NCBI GenBank assembly: GCA_009360885.1
Contig: SPEL01000001.1
Location: 124,001 to 188,000, forward strand
From: Sphingobium sp.
Lineage (GTDB): Bacteria; Pseudomonadota; Alphaproteobacteria; Sphingomonadales; Sphingomonadaceae
Length of the DNA: 64,000 bases
Direction: 5' to 3'
Notes under the pieces: generated by a model
Told to the model about the DNA's origin: nothing
The model's database searches: none
Seen by the model: only the letters and a program-made list of their open reading frames with translations
Made by a program: the position numbers and the translations under genes
Part shown: positions 43,635 through 52,966 of the stretch, in pieces
How positions within the stretch are numbered: the first letter of the stretch is position 1
How the letters are laid out: each line of letters begins with the position of its first letter

Positions 43635-44141
43635 ATGAATGGTTCATCCACTCGTCAAACCGCAGTTTTGGACCAATATGATCGTGCGATATTACGCATA
43701 TTACAGCAGAATAACCGCCTGTCGCAGCGCAAAATTGCCGAGCAGGTGAACCTGTCCCCGGCCGCTGTTCAGCGCAGAATTGCGGCGATGGAGACGTCGG
43801 GCGTCATCATGGCCAATGTTGCCATCGTTCGGCCTGATGCTGTGCAGGCGGGCATCAGCATCATTGTTGAGGTGCATTTGCAGCATGACCGATCAACCAT
43901 TGTGGAGCCGGTTAAGGCATTGTTCCGCGAAACGGCGGAAATACAGCAATGCTATTATGTGACCGGCAATGGCGGCTTCATATTGTTGATGATCGTTCCT
44001 GATATGGCCTATTATGAAAAAATTGCCCGGCGGTTATTCGCTGATAATGAGGCCGTAGAAACATACCGCACATTGGTTGTACTGGACCGCGTGAAAACCG
44101 GGACGGCGCTTAATATCATGGATGAGAAGAGCCTGAGATAG
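43635..44141 (+). CDS. Lrp/AsnC-family transcriptional regulator
   Basis: 168 residues. N-terminal HTH (LDQYDRAILRILQQNNRLSQ, RKIAEQVNLSPAAVQRRIAAM) and a C-terminal RAM/ACT-like effector domain (EIQQCYYVTGNGGFILLMIV). Probably senses an amino acid and controls the divergent RhtA-like exporter; a dyad lies in the shared gap. Confidence 0.92.
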   Translation: MNGSSTRQTAVLDQYDRAILRILQQNNRLSQRKIAEQVNLSPAAVQRRIAAMETSGVIMANVAIVRPDAVQAGISIIVEVHLQHDRSTIVEPVKALFRETAEIQQCYYVTGNGGFILLMIVPDMAYYEKIARRLFADNEAVETYRTLVVLDRVKTGTALNIMDEKSLR

Positions 44142-44193
44142 TCTCCTTCTCCCTGCGCGGCTATCATAGGTTATGGCCCATGGGATAGGGAAA

Positions 44194-44221
44194 CGGGGCC
44201 GACCATATTGGTTCAGCCCCG
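44194..44221 (-). terminator. Terminator hairpin after the STN-type receptor gene
   Basis: CGGGGC (44194-44199) pairs with GCCCCG (44216-44221); read on the minus strand the stem is followed by TTTCCC. It lies between convergent genes ending at 44141 and 44269. Confidence 0.5.
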
Positions 44222-44268
44222 CTTGTTAATATTAAGATCCTCTGGCTAGTGGCCTTAGGGGCCTGACC

Positions 44269-47200
44269 CTAGAAAGTGCCCTTAATCCCGATATTCCACA
44301 TTGAGCCATAGATGCTATATTGCTGCACCCGGCTTGCTACGTTGGAATAGATGATATCCGGCGCATTGAAGATGTTGCGGCCTGCCAGCATCACTTCGAA
44401 ATTCTTGTTGATCTTATAGCTGGCGCTGATGTTCCACAATTCACGGCCCTTATGATATAATATGCCGTTATTCGCGGTTGTCTCTGTGTTACTGAGCGCG
44501 CTGGTCCGGTATTTGGCCTGCCAGTTGCCGGTCAGTTGCACATCAAATTTACCATAAGCGTAGCGCAGGCCCCAATTGGCCGAATGTTTGGGCAGGTTGA
44601 CCCGCACGCCATCCGGGTCCACATTGGTATAGGAACCGCGTAGGCTGAACCCGCGCAATGCGCCGGGCAGGAAGGTTAGCTGCTGGTCATATTCCACCGT
44701 GAGGCCGTTATTGCGGCTGGTGCCGGGGGCATTCTGGGCACTGCGGAAGGTGTAACCAGCATAATCATTGGGGTTATAGCCAACATCCTCCGGGTTCACC
44801 GTAATGCCGGTGATCTGCATGTCCTTCATGTCCAGCCGGTAATAAGACACCGCAATAATGCCTGATGGTTCCAGAAAATATTGCAGGCTGGCATAATATT
44901 TGGTGGACCGTTCCGGCTTCAGTTCCGGGTTCGGCACCGTAACGATCATCGTATCATCATTCACGGATACGACCCCGCCCAGATTGCCATAATCAGGCCG
45001 CAGGATGGACTGGCTGAAGGAGACCTGACCCACCAGTTTCCGGGTAAAGTCATATTTGACGCCGCCGCTCAGGAACCAGTCATCATAATTGCCATCGCGG
45101 GTGGAATAGCGGCCACCATTATATTGATAGAGCAGCCCATCAACTGTGTTCACATCATAACCAGCGGCGGTTACTTCGCTGACAGGACGAATATCGGCGA
45201 TGCGGGCCTTGGTGCTGGTTTTTTCATAGCGCAGGCCCAGATCGAACGATGCTTTGCCAGCCTTGCCCTGTACTTCAAAATAAGCGGAGGAAATTTCTTC
45301 CTGAATTCGTTTGTCATTGTCGAGGCGGCGTTTGAGGTTGGCAACGGTATCCGCCACGAAATATTCGGGGTGATTACGATAAATATCATAAGTGGCGTAG
45401 TTGCTGTCGGCGCGCCAGTTTTGCGCATTCATATTGCCCGCGTCAAAGCCGTGAATCTGGAACTGATAGCGCGTCGTCCAGGGGATAACGGCCTCTGGTG
45501 CGCGTTGTGTCAGGTCACCGGTTGGGCCGACATATTGATATTGCTGCCACGATCCTTCGTTGGTCCGCCAGTCATTTTTGCGGATACCACCGCCCGCCAT
45601 CAATGTGATGGGAACCTCGCCAAGGGCTAGCTTCTTTTTCAGATCGAGATTGATGCCATACATTTCATTTTTGGCATCTGATTCCGATGTGCGGACATTG
45701 TTACCAATATCAGCATCGCGGTTATAGCTGGTAGGGTCACCCCATGGGCGGCCAGCCGTTTGCGTCAGCGTCCATGCGTTGGAATCCTCAGATGGGCGCG
45801 TGGCGGTGAAACCAATGCCGGTCAGGTGGCTATCGGTACGCACGAAAAAGCCTTTGCTGACATCGCGAAAGTTAAACTCTGCGCTGGAATAGCTGGTCCG
45901 CAGTGCGGCTTCCCATGTATCGCCCTTATATTCCAGCTTCGGGTTGATGAGATAGGTTGGCGTTCCGGCATAACGGTGGGAATATTCGGTGCGCAGCCGG
46001 GTGTTGGTGCCATTGGGATTCACGACAATATTGGTCGATGTGGAATCCGGCGTGGCGTAAGAGCGGGTGGTCGTACCGAAATAGAGATAGGTATATTGGT
46101 TGAAATATTCGACATCATAAAAGGAATACGTGCCACGCAGCGACAAAGCGAGCTGGTCCGTCAGCTTATAATCAACCGTCAGATTGGCGGCCTTGCGGCT
46201 GGTTTTCTTTGGGCCGGGACGCCACATCAGGCGATAGGGAATGACGGTGCCATCAGGAAGATAGGACCAGTCAGTCTGGATACGATCCTGCTGAACATAA
46301 TTGGCGTTATAGCTGGCGCTGAAGGCGACGCCGAGGCGGCCATCCAAAAATACATCAGCATAGCTGAACTGGGCCGAAGGGAAGATGCGCCCATGCCGTT
46401 TGTCATCGGGCATGTAGAAGGCACCAAGGCCTGAATCTGACGTGCCGACCCCGCCAAGCTGAAACCGGATTTGCCGCTTATTGCGCTGAAACGCATATTT
46501 ACTGCGCATATTGATGCTGCCACCGGGGGAGTCCGCATCCATGCTGGCGGTGAGGGTGTGGTTCAGCTCAATGGATTCAATGCCGGTGATGGACATCTGT
46601 TCAAAGCTGTTCTGACGGCCCGCATTATTATTGGATGTGGCGGTTGCCATGCGCGCGCCATCGGTGGTGAAGGTCGAATATTTTGGGTCGAGCCCGCCAA
46701 TACGCACGGCGGTGGCGTCTACCTCGGTATAGTCAAGGGAAATGCCCGGCATATTCTTCATGAATTCGCCGACATCGCCCATGGTGAGCGCACCGAAATT
46801 GTCGGCGGCGACCACGGTTTTGGCATTCACGGCGGCGCGGCGTTCCATGATGGCCGCGGCCTGTCCTTCGCGCTTGGCGGTGACGATCAGCATGTTGCTC
46901 TCGTCACTGGTACCCGATGCGGCGTAGGCAGGGACCTGCAAATCAAAATCCAGCGTGGCAACCTGCCCATTGCCGATGGTTGCGACAGATTTCGCGTCCT
47001 GCAGGCCGGTATAGCGGACGCTGATGGTGTTTTCGCCAGCTGGCACGCCGGAAAGGCGGAACGTGCCGCCATCTTCGGAATAGGTCACGATCGTCGTGCC
47101 TTCGACGCGAACCTCTGCATTGCGCACATATTCGCCGGTTGCGGTGTTAAAGACGCGCCCTCTTACGCTGCCGGTTCCGGTCGCCTGCGGCGGGCTTTGT

Positions 47201-47526
47201 TGCGTCGTGCCAGATGAACTGCCCGATGAACGCAAAGTGATGATCTGGCCATTGTCGGAATCAATGCGCAGGGATGTGCCAGAGATTAGCAGGCGCAATG
47301 CTGCGCGAACGTCCATTCGGCCCTTTACCGCGGCGGTTGAAATCCCCTTCAGGTCGCGCGCGGGGGCGATAATCTGCACCTGTGCCTGGCGCGCGAGTTC
47401 GGGAATGGCGCGCACCGCAGGCTGTGCTGCAATATTGAACATGCGTTCCTGCGCATAAGATGGCGCAGCGGCGCTCAGCGCGACAATTGCAGCCCCGCAA
47501 GAAAGAATGGAAGTGCGGAAATTCAT
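44269..47526 (-). CDS. TonB-dependent receptor with N-terminal STN signalling domain
   Basis: 1085 residues, outer membrane. Signal peptide to about residue 25 (SAAAPSYAQ), STN (secretin/TonB short N-terminal) domain (FNIAAQPAVRAIPELARQA, residues about 30-100), then a carboxypeptidase-regulatory-like beta domain (GSVRGRVFNTATGEYVRNAE, about 118-200). Plug (DVGEFMKNMPGISLDYTEVD) and barrel follow, with a terminal Phe (IGIKGTF). The STN domain fits signalling to the FecR-like protein encoded just upstream. The barrel resembles the large Caulobacter/sphingomonad receptor type; the ligand may be a sugar or a metal chelate and is not determined. Confidence 0.92.
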   Translation of the reverse strand: MNFRTSILSCGAAIVALSAAAPSYAQERMFNIAAQPAVRAIPELARQAQVQIIAPARDLKGISTAAVKGRMDVRAALRLLISGTSLRIDSDNGQIITLRSSGSSSGTTQQSPPQATGTGSVRGRVFNTATGEYVRNAEVRVEGTTIVTYSEDGGTFRLSGVPAGENTISVRYTGLQDAKSVATIGNGQVATLDFDLQVPAYAASGTSDESNMLIVTAKREGQAAAIMERRAAVNAKTVVAADNFGALTMGDVGEFMKNMPGISLDYTEVDATAVRIGGLDPKYSTFTTDGARMATATSNNNAGRQNSFEQMSITGIESIELNHTLTASMDADSPGGSINMRSKYAFQRNKRQIRFQLGGVGTSDSGLGAFYMPDDKRHGRIFPSAQFSYADVFLDGRLGVAFSASYNANYVQQDRIQTDWSYLPDGTVIPYRLMWRPGPKKTSRKAANLTVDYKLTDQLALSLRGTYSFYDVEYFNQYTYLYFGTTTRSYATPDSTSTNIVVNPNGTNTRLRTEYSHRYAGTPTYLINPKLEYKGDTWEAALRTSYSSAEFNFRDVSKGFFVRTDSHLTGIGFTATRPSEDSNAWTLTQTAGRPWGDPTSYNRDADIGNNVRTSESDAKNEMYGINLDLKKKLALGEVPITLMAGGGIRKNDWRTNEGSWQQYQYVGPTGDLTQRAPEAVIPWTTRYQFQIHGFDAGNMNAQNWRADSNYATYDIYRNHPEYFVADTVANLKRRLDNDKRIQEEISSAYFEVQGKAGKASFDLGLRYEKTSTKARIADIRPVSEVTAAGYDVNTVDGLLYQYNGGRYSTRDGNYDDWFLSGGVKYDFTRKLVGQVSFSQSILRPDYGNLGGVVSVNDDTMIVTVPNPELKPERSTKYYASLQYFLEPSGIIAVSYYRLDMKDMQITGITVNPEDVGYNPNDYAGYTFRSAQNAPGTSRNNGLTVEYDQQLTFLPGALRGFSLRGSYTNVDPDGVRVNLPKHSANWGLRYAYGKFDVQLTGNWQAKYRTSALSNTETTANNGILYHKGRELWNISASYKINKNFEVMLAGRNIFNAPDIIYSNVASRVQQYSIYGSMWNIGIKGTF

Positions 47527-47630
47527 TGATGATGCCCCTGTTTGTCCTGTGAACCGGTCATCGCATGACGCGCGACGTTCGGTGCTGAGAGGCTTGGGCG
47601 GATGAGTTCCGCTACAGCAGATTAAAATTT

Positions 47631-48659
47631 TTATTGCGATGCAGCAGGTCGGGTCAGAATGAGCCTGTCGTTACCCTGTTCCAGCCGTGCATCAAATATG
47701 CGGGCGATGGCGCGGCTGAACCCGGCGGGATCATTGGCCGCAAAAAGCCCGGTCACGGGTTCCTGCGCGAGGACAGGGTCAGGGATGATGATATGGGTGT
47801 CGCTATAGCGGGCAAAGGCGGTGGCGGCTTGTTTTAGCGTTTCGCCCTCAAACGCCAGTCTGCCTTCGCGCCATGCCAGTTCACGCATCACGGTTTCGGG
47901 CGTGATATTCTGTGGGGTGGCGGTCTGTAACCGGCCAGTGCTACCCGCGCCTAAATTCATCCGCATATTGGCTTGCAGGGATAGTGGGTGGCTATTTGGT
48001 GCATCGCCCACCGGCAGATCAACCCGGCCCTGTTGCACCAGCACATCCACCGGATTTTCATTCAGCTTTTGTACGCGAAAGGTGGCCTGCATGGTGCGAA
48101 GCCGTTTTCCACCAACCTCAACAACAAAGGGGCGCTTTGCATCATGGGTGACGGAGAAATAAACCTCTCCGTCCAATACTGTAATGAAACGCTCCGTCGC
48201 GTTATAGCCGATACGGATGCTGCTATTGGTGTTGAGGAGCGCGGTGGAGCCATCTTTTAACGGTACCAGACGAATTTCCCCCCGGCCTGTGGTGATGGTG
48301 GCCCCCATGGCGGGCAGGCTGATGCCCAGAGCCGCTACGGATGCCGCCGCAACTGCGCCGCCGCCCCAGCCCAGTGCCTGTCGCCGGGAGAGGCCCGCAA
48401 AGCGATGGCGCGGTGCTATAGTTGCAGGGGCCGGGGCATTAAAGGCCGCCGGATTAAAGCCGGGACCGAGCGCCTTTGCGGACTCGCTCATCATCGACAA
48501 TGCCTGGGCGCGCATCATCGCCCCCTTATTGCGGGGGTCGCTGTTTAACCAGCGTTGAAGGGCTTCTTCCTCGTCCGCAGATAATGACCGGCCATCCATC
48601 CGGGCTGTCCAGCCGGATGCTATAGTATCAATGTCTTGACTGGTTTCGTACGTGGTCAT
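47631..48659 (-). CDS. FecR-family anti-sigma factor/signal transducer
   Basis: 342 residues. N-terminal DUF4880-like cytoplasmic part (ASGWTARMDGRSLSADEEEALQRWL), an Arg-rich stretch (SRRQALGWGGGA) leading into one membrane helix near residues 100-118, then the periplasmic FecR domain (TTGRGEIRLVPLKDGSTALLN, LDGEVYFSVTHDAKRPFVVEVG). The C-terminal part would contact the receptor's STN domain. It overlaps the sigma-factor gene by 32 bp and precedes the receptor by 104 bp. Confidence 0.92.
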   Translation of the reverse strand: MTTYETSQDIDTIASGWTARMDGRSLSADEEEALQRWLNSDPRNKGAMMRAQALSMMSESAKALGPGFNPAAFNAPAPATIAPRHRFAGLSRRQALGWGGGAVAAASVAALGISLPAMGATITTGRGEIRLVPLKDGSTALLNTNSSIRIGYNATERFITVLDGEVYFSVTHDAKRPFVVEVGGKRLRTMQATFRVQKLNENPVDVLVQQGRVDLPVGDAPNSHPLSLQANMRMNLGAGSTGRLQTATPQNITPETVMRELAWREGRLAFEGETLKQAATAFARYSDTHIIIPDPVLAQEPVTGLFAANDPAGFSRAIARIFDARLEQGNDRLILTRPAASQ

Positions 48660-49230
48660 TTACCGAGGCATACTCCAATTGCATCTTCCCAGAGGTTTGA
48701 GACCGTGTTTTTCCGCCACGACCGAACCAATCAACCAGAAATCGGATGCCTCGTGAAATATGTGTCTCGACCGTATTTTCGGATATGCGCATTTGCGCGG
48801 CGATCTCCCTTTGTGTCAAGCCTTCTACGCGACGCAACACAAAGGCCTCCCTTGTTTTGAGGGGCATAGCGGCGATGGCGCGCGCCAGATGGCGCAGTTC
48901 GTCCCGGTCAATCGCATATTGTTCAGGCGTTGCGGCATCGTCGGGATGGTCCAGCCGCTCCAGATCCTCGACCGCGTGAATGGATACGATGCGGGCGCGC
49001 CGGACATGGCGCGTGATGACGGATCGCGCCACCTGAAACAGATAGGCACGAGGGTAGATGATGCCGTCAACGCTCTCCATCTCTGCCAATATCGTATAGG
49101 ATTCCTGTATGATGTCGTCCGCATCCACACCTATGGGGGCGCATCGCGACAGCCAGCCCCGCAGCGCGGACTCGTGCGGCAAAATATTGCGTAGGAACCA
49201 AAAAGTTCTTTCCCTGTCGGTGACGTTCAT
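48628..49230 (-). CDS. ECF RNA polymerase sigma factor, FecI-like
   Basis: 200 residues from ATG 49230 (MNVTDRERTFW); an ATG at 49335 would add 35 unconserved residues but would sit 15 bp after the upstream gene. Sigma region 2 (DADDIIQESYTILAEM, PRAYLFQVARSVITRHVRRAR) and region 4 HTH (PLKTREAFVLRRVEGLTQREI, RISENTVETHISRG) are clear. Expected to be held by the adjacent FecR protein and to activate the STN receptor gene. Its C-terminal codons overlap fecR. Confidence 0.92.
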   Translation of the reverse strand: MNVTDRERTFWFLRNILPHESALRGWLSRCAPIGVDADDIIQESYTILAEMESVDGIIYPRAYLFQVARSVITRHVRRARIVSIHAVEDLERLDHPDDAATPEQYAIDRDELRHLARAIAAMPLKTREAFVLRRVEGLTQREIAAQMRISENTVETHISRGIRFLVDWFGRGGKTRSQTSGKMQLEYASVNDHVRNQSRH

Positions 49231-49350
49231 CTTACCCGCAGACTGAATAGGACTGGTTACGAAGAGATAGGCCGCCGCAATTGGTGAACAGAGCTGCTTC
49301 GATTCGCGGCCCGTCCTAGACGGCAATTGTGACATTCCGGCTTCGTCCGT

Positions 49351-50541
49351 TCAGGGGATGACGGACGAAGGCAGATCCTCTTTCCGCGCCGGTGTGAAGG
49401 GGGCCTGCGCGTCCCCTGTCCAGCGCATCAGTGTGATGTCTGCGCTCTGCCAGCCTTTGCCGTTGTTGCTGATGCCATTGCTGTTTTTCGCGATGTAGAA
49501 CAGGCCGTTACCGACGGGTTGAAAGCCGACATCGGCCTTCTGGTTCCAGCCCCGGATAGCCGTTGCAGCGTCATTAAGGCCATCTTGGGCAAGCGGGATG
49601 ACAAGCCCCTGTTCCCATTTTTCGGTGCTATTGAGGGCGGTTACGCCAATCAGGTCGGCCTTTACCGGCTGTGCCTTGGCGTCCACCGCAAACAGCAGAT
49701 AATTGGGGAAGGTGGGCTTCTTGCCCTGATAAACGCCCATGAACCAGCATTTCAGCCCATCATCATAAGCGAGATTCTGCACGCCATAGCTGCTGTTGCC
49801 GGTGCGGACGAAATATTTGCCGGCGGTGGTGGCCGGGCCATTATGATGCGGGGCCTGTTCCGTCAGCGGGCTGGCATAGCGCGCCCAATCGCTAATATCA
49901 TATTGCAGCAAAATCTGATGGTCATTGTCGCTGCGCTCCGTATTGCCGTAAATGCCATATGCGACCGTCAGATAGCGCGGTCCATCAGCGCGCCCAAAGG
50001 CCGGGCCGAAAGACACGCCATCAATACCGGATGTGCCATAGCGATGGTCGGCTGTATTTCCGATGTCGCCATCAAATTTACCGTCGCCGTCCATATCGGC
50101 GGCATAATCATGCGTGACTTCGGGTAGATAGACGGTGCGGAGAATATCGCTTTTGCCGGCCTCTATGCCAATGCGGTTCAGCTTTTCCCCGTCAATGATG
50201 GCGATGTAAAAGGCCTTATCCTTCTTATATTCAAGGGACCCATAAACTTTGGCATCAGCCGGGTTGAAATCCATATCCCCCAAATGGCCGGTCCAGCCGA
50301 CTAAGGTGCCAATCAGCCTGCCGTTGAAATCATATTTGGCGAGGAGATTGGTGAAGCTGTAATAAATATAGCCTCCCTGCACATCCACCGCGATGCCCTG
50401 CACATGACCTGATGCCCATGTCCCGCCATTTTGTTTGAGGGGGAGGGGAGGCAGCGGTGCGGTAGTCCGCGTAATAGGCTGCGCTAAGGCGGTTGTGGAC
50501 AGAGTTAGGACTGCAAGAGACAGGAAAAGGCGCAATTTCAT
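49351..50541 (-). CDS. Secreted propeller-like protein with a calcium-type loop
   Basis: 396 residues, not assigned to a named family. Signal peptide MKLRLFLSLAVLTLSTTALA. Repeated strand patterns (GHVQGIAVDVQGGYIYYSF, LLAKYDFNGRLIGTLVG, DMDFNPADAKVYGSLEY) suggest a beta-propeller. ADMDGDGKFDGD looks like an EF-hand/dockerin Ca2+ loop. It might be a phosphatase/phytase-like or binding protein, but no catalytic motif is recognised. It lies just upstream of and co-directional with the sigma/anti-sigma/receptor genes, so it may belong to the same uptake system. Confidence 0.6.
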   Translation of the reverse strand: MKLRLFLSLAVLTLSTTALAQPITRTTAPLPPLPLKQNGGTWASGHVQGIAVDVQGGYIYYSFTNLLAKYDFNGRLIGTLVGWTGHLGDMDFNPADAKVYGSLEYKKDKAFYIAIIDGEKLNRIGIEAGKSDILRTVYLPEVTHDYAADMDGDGKFDGDIGNTADHRYGTSGIDGVSFGPAFGRADGPRYLTVAYGIYGNTERSDNDHQILLQYDISDWARYASPLTEQAPHHNGPATTAGKYFVRTGNSSYGVQNLAYDDGLKCWFMGVYQGKKPTFPNYLLFAVDAKAQPVKADLIGVTALNSTEKWEQGLVIPLAQDGLNDAATAIRGWNQKADVGFQPVGNGLFYIAKNSNGISNNGKGWQSADITLMRWTGDAQAPFTPARKEDLPSSVIP

Positions 50542-50741
50542 TGGGAGCCGCCGAAATTAAAGGAAAAGAGGTGTCCAGCTAATGCTGTAATATGACAAAC
50601 AAGAGACAATGAAATAAGGAGTTGTTGCGATAAGATCTGGATACCGACCCTAATCGACAGTACCCATTAAATACATGAACCGTGATAAATCATTGGCAGG
50701 ATGAAATTGATTCTGCCGCCATAAGCAAAGGATGTTTCTTC

Positions 50742-51185
50742 ATGAATAGAAAGACTCTGCTGACAGTATCGCTGGCCTGTATGGGCACTATTCCTGCCTT
50801 CGCTAACGAACCACCCGTGCCGAAAGAGCTATATGGCAGCTATGCCCCCGCCGGTGATTGTACAAAGCAACCCAAAGTTTCTGTGCGCAAGGAAGGTGTA
50901 TTCATTGATAGCAGCGCCGGGAAATCCGGGCCTCTGCCAGTAAGTGTGTGCTATAGCTGTGCTGGCGGCGCCCGGTATGAAGGCATAGAAATCTGGGTTT
51001 ATGTCAAATATGGCAAGGATAAATGGGGCGGTGATAATATGCCCGTCACCCTGATGTTTAACGCGGGCGAAAAACGCGGTGCACTGGAAATTACGCATGA
51101 TGATACGCTACGCACGCCATTAGGTGCGCCGATGACGCAGTTGGTGAAGGCAAAAACGCTCAGGCAATGTCGGGCTGCTCAGTAG
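50742..51185 (+). CDS. Small secreted protein of unknown function
   Basis: 147 residues from ATG 50742 (the frame is open 20 codons upstream). Signal peptide (TLLTVSLACMGTIPAFA). Mature part begins with ELYGSYAPAGDCTKQPKVSV and has four cysteines outside the signal (GDC, VCYSC, RQC), which may form disulfides in the periplasm. No family recognised. Divergent from the propeller-like gene over 200 bp with no motif recognised; convergent with the efflux pump. Confidence 0.65.
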   Translation: MNRKTLLTVSLACMGTIPAFANEPPVPKELYGSYAPAGDCTKQPKVSVRKEGVFIDSSAGKSGPLPVSVCYSCAGGARYEGIEIWVYVKYGKDKWGGDNMPVTLMFNAGEKRGALEITHDDTLRTPLGAPMTQLVKAKTLRQCRAAQ

Positions 51186-51195
51186 AACGCTCTTA

Positions 51196-52710
51196 TTACT
51201 GACCGCTATTGCTCCTAAAGCCTTTGAGGCCAATGAAGACGAGCACAGCCAATGCGCCGATTAATAAGGCCGAACTGGTCAGGACGGCGCTATGCGCGCT
51301 GGCGAAAGAAGCACGGGCGAGGGCGGCTATTGCCGTGCCTTGCTCTCCGCCAATATCGCGGCTGATAATCATTGCCTCACCGATGGAATGAAAGGCTGGG
51401 GAATAAGGCTCCGTATAGGCCAGTTCGCTGGCCTGCGCCCCGTCCACGAAGGCGCGGTGGTAGATAGTGCTGAGTAATATGCCGAAAAAGCTAATGCCGA
51501 GGCCCGCACCCAGCTCATAACCGGTGGCCTCTAGCGACCCTGCCGCACCTGCTTTTTCTGGCGGGGCACTGCCCATGATCGCAACAGAGGATGCCAGCAA
51601 TCCGCAGCCCAGTGATAGCCCAAAGGCCACCAGCAGCACCGATGTCTCCCATATATTGTTCAGGTCTGCTCGGCTCAGCAGAAAGAGGGACGAGGCTGAC
51701 ACGGCCATGCCGGTGGTTGCTACGGCGCGCAGGCCGAAACGTCCGGTCAACAGCCCGGCCAGCGGGCCTGCCGCCGCCGATGCGAGGGCGAGTGGGACCA
51801 TGAATAACCCGGCCTGAAGCGGGGTTTTGCCCATTATATATTGCAATTCCTGCGCCAGCAGCAGCTCAAACCCGGCCATCGCCCCGGACGCGACCAGCGC
51901 CATGATAAGGCCGATGGTAAAGACAGGGCGCGAAAAGAGCGTGAGGTCGAGCATCGGCTCAGCCGATCGTAATTGCAGCCGCGCAAAGAGGAGCAGAAGC
52001 ATTATTCCCCCTGCCAGTAACGCCAGTGCCTGTGTGGGCTGGCCGGTGGGGGACAGGCCCGATTTCACCGCATAAACGGTCGTAATTAACCCGGCAATCA
52101 GCAGTAGAGCCTGACCTATGTTCCAGTTCCCCAGCGGGCGAGCGGGCCGATACGGCAGCAGGCGCCAGCATATGGGCAGCACAATGAGCATGATCGGGAT
52201 GTTTATCAGGAAGACGGAACCCCACCAGAAATGCTCCAGCAGTACCCCGCCTGCTAGCGGGCCGATAGCCGCCCCGCCTGATGCAACGGTACTCCACAGG
52301 CCAAGGGCAAAGGCACGCTCTTTATCATCGGTAAAGCTCAGCCGGATCAGCGCTAATATCGATGGGATAATCATGGATGCGCCCACTGCCAATATCGCCC
52401 GTGCGGTGATAAGCAGCGCCGGGGTAGGGGCGAAGGCGGCCATTGCGGATGCCAGCGTGAAAATGCATAACCCCGTCAACATAAGCGGACGATGGCCAAT
52501 GCGATCTGCCAGTGTCCCCATGGGCACCAGTAATCCCGCCATCATCAGCGGATAAATATCGATAATCCACAATATTTCGGTGCTGCCAGCCTTTAGCGCC
52601 ATGGTTAGCGACGGAACAGCGATGTGGAGGATCGTCATGTCGATAACGATCGGGAAAAAAGCGAGGATTAGGGCCGTCAATATTAGCCAGCGATTGGCGG
52701 GGGACTGCAT
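51196..52710 (-). CDS. DHA2-family MFS efflux transporter (SmvA/QacA-like)
   Basis: 504 residues, about fourteen membrane helices, inner-membrane proton/drug antiporter type. Seen: DMTILHIAVPSL in helix 1, GTLADRIGHRPLMLTG (motif A), and LALIRLSFTDDKERAFALGLWS with ASGGAAIGPLAGGVLLEHFWW (motif C), typical of QacA/SmvA pumps for quaternary amines and dyes. The substrate is inferred. Upstream 52711-52966 is AT-rich without a gene. Confidence 0.9.
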   Translation of the reverse strand: MQSPANRWLILTALILAFFPIVIDMTILHIAVPSLTMALKAGSTEILWIIDIYPLMMAGLLVPMGTLADRIGHRPLMLTGLCIFTLASAMAAFAPTPALLITARAILAVGASMIIPSILALIRLSFTDDKERAFALGLWSTVASGGAAIGPLAGGVLLEHFWWGSVFLINIPIMLIVLPICWRLLPYRPARPLGNWNIGQALLLIAGLITTVYAVKSGLSPTGQPTQALALLAGGIMLLLLFARLQLRSAEPMLDLTLFSRPVFTIGLIMALVASGAMAGFELLLAQELQYIMGKTPLQAGLFMVPLALASAAAGPLAGLLTGRFGLRAVATTGMAVSASSLFLLSRADLNNIWETSVLLVAFGLSLGCGLLASSVAIMGSAPPEKAGAAGSLEATGYELGAGLGISFFGILLSTIYHRAFVDGAQASELAYTEPYSPAFHSIGEAMIISRDIGGEQGTAIAALARASFASAHSAVLTSSALLIGALAVLVFIGLKGFRSNSGQ

Positions 52711-52966
52711 AAATTACTTCTTGAAAATGTTCGATGTGCTATTTCAGGGCATATGGCGCATAGCATAATGGATATAAAATGCCTTCCTTAAAAAGGATTT
52801 TGTAACGATCAATGCTCTATCACTTCGCCAGTTTACTGCGGATGATGGAAAAATTCTCCTTTTTGGGATTAGAAAGCATTATTTACTTTCATGAAAAATA
52901 AAGAGATTTCAGAGAAATAAGAATTTTTAGGGCAGGATTCGGAATAGATATTCGAAGGAACAGTGG
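52711..52966. other. AT-rich intergenic region, no gene recognised
   Basis: 256 bp between divergent genes, noticeably more AT-rich than the surroundings, with runs such as AAAAATAAAGAG. It presumably holds both promoters. No operator, RNA or ORF could be supported. Confidence 0.6.

Noticed and set aside
44881-47217. Long plus-strand ORFs opposite the STN receptor gene
   Set aside because: They are antisense shadows of a well-supported receptor with signal peptide, STN, plug and barrel; their translations show no recognisable domains.
52711-52966. Small gene or RNA in the AT-rich gap before the EAL protein
   Set aside because: No ORF with a ribosome site and no recognisable RNA fold could be supported by eye.
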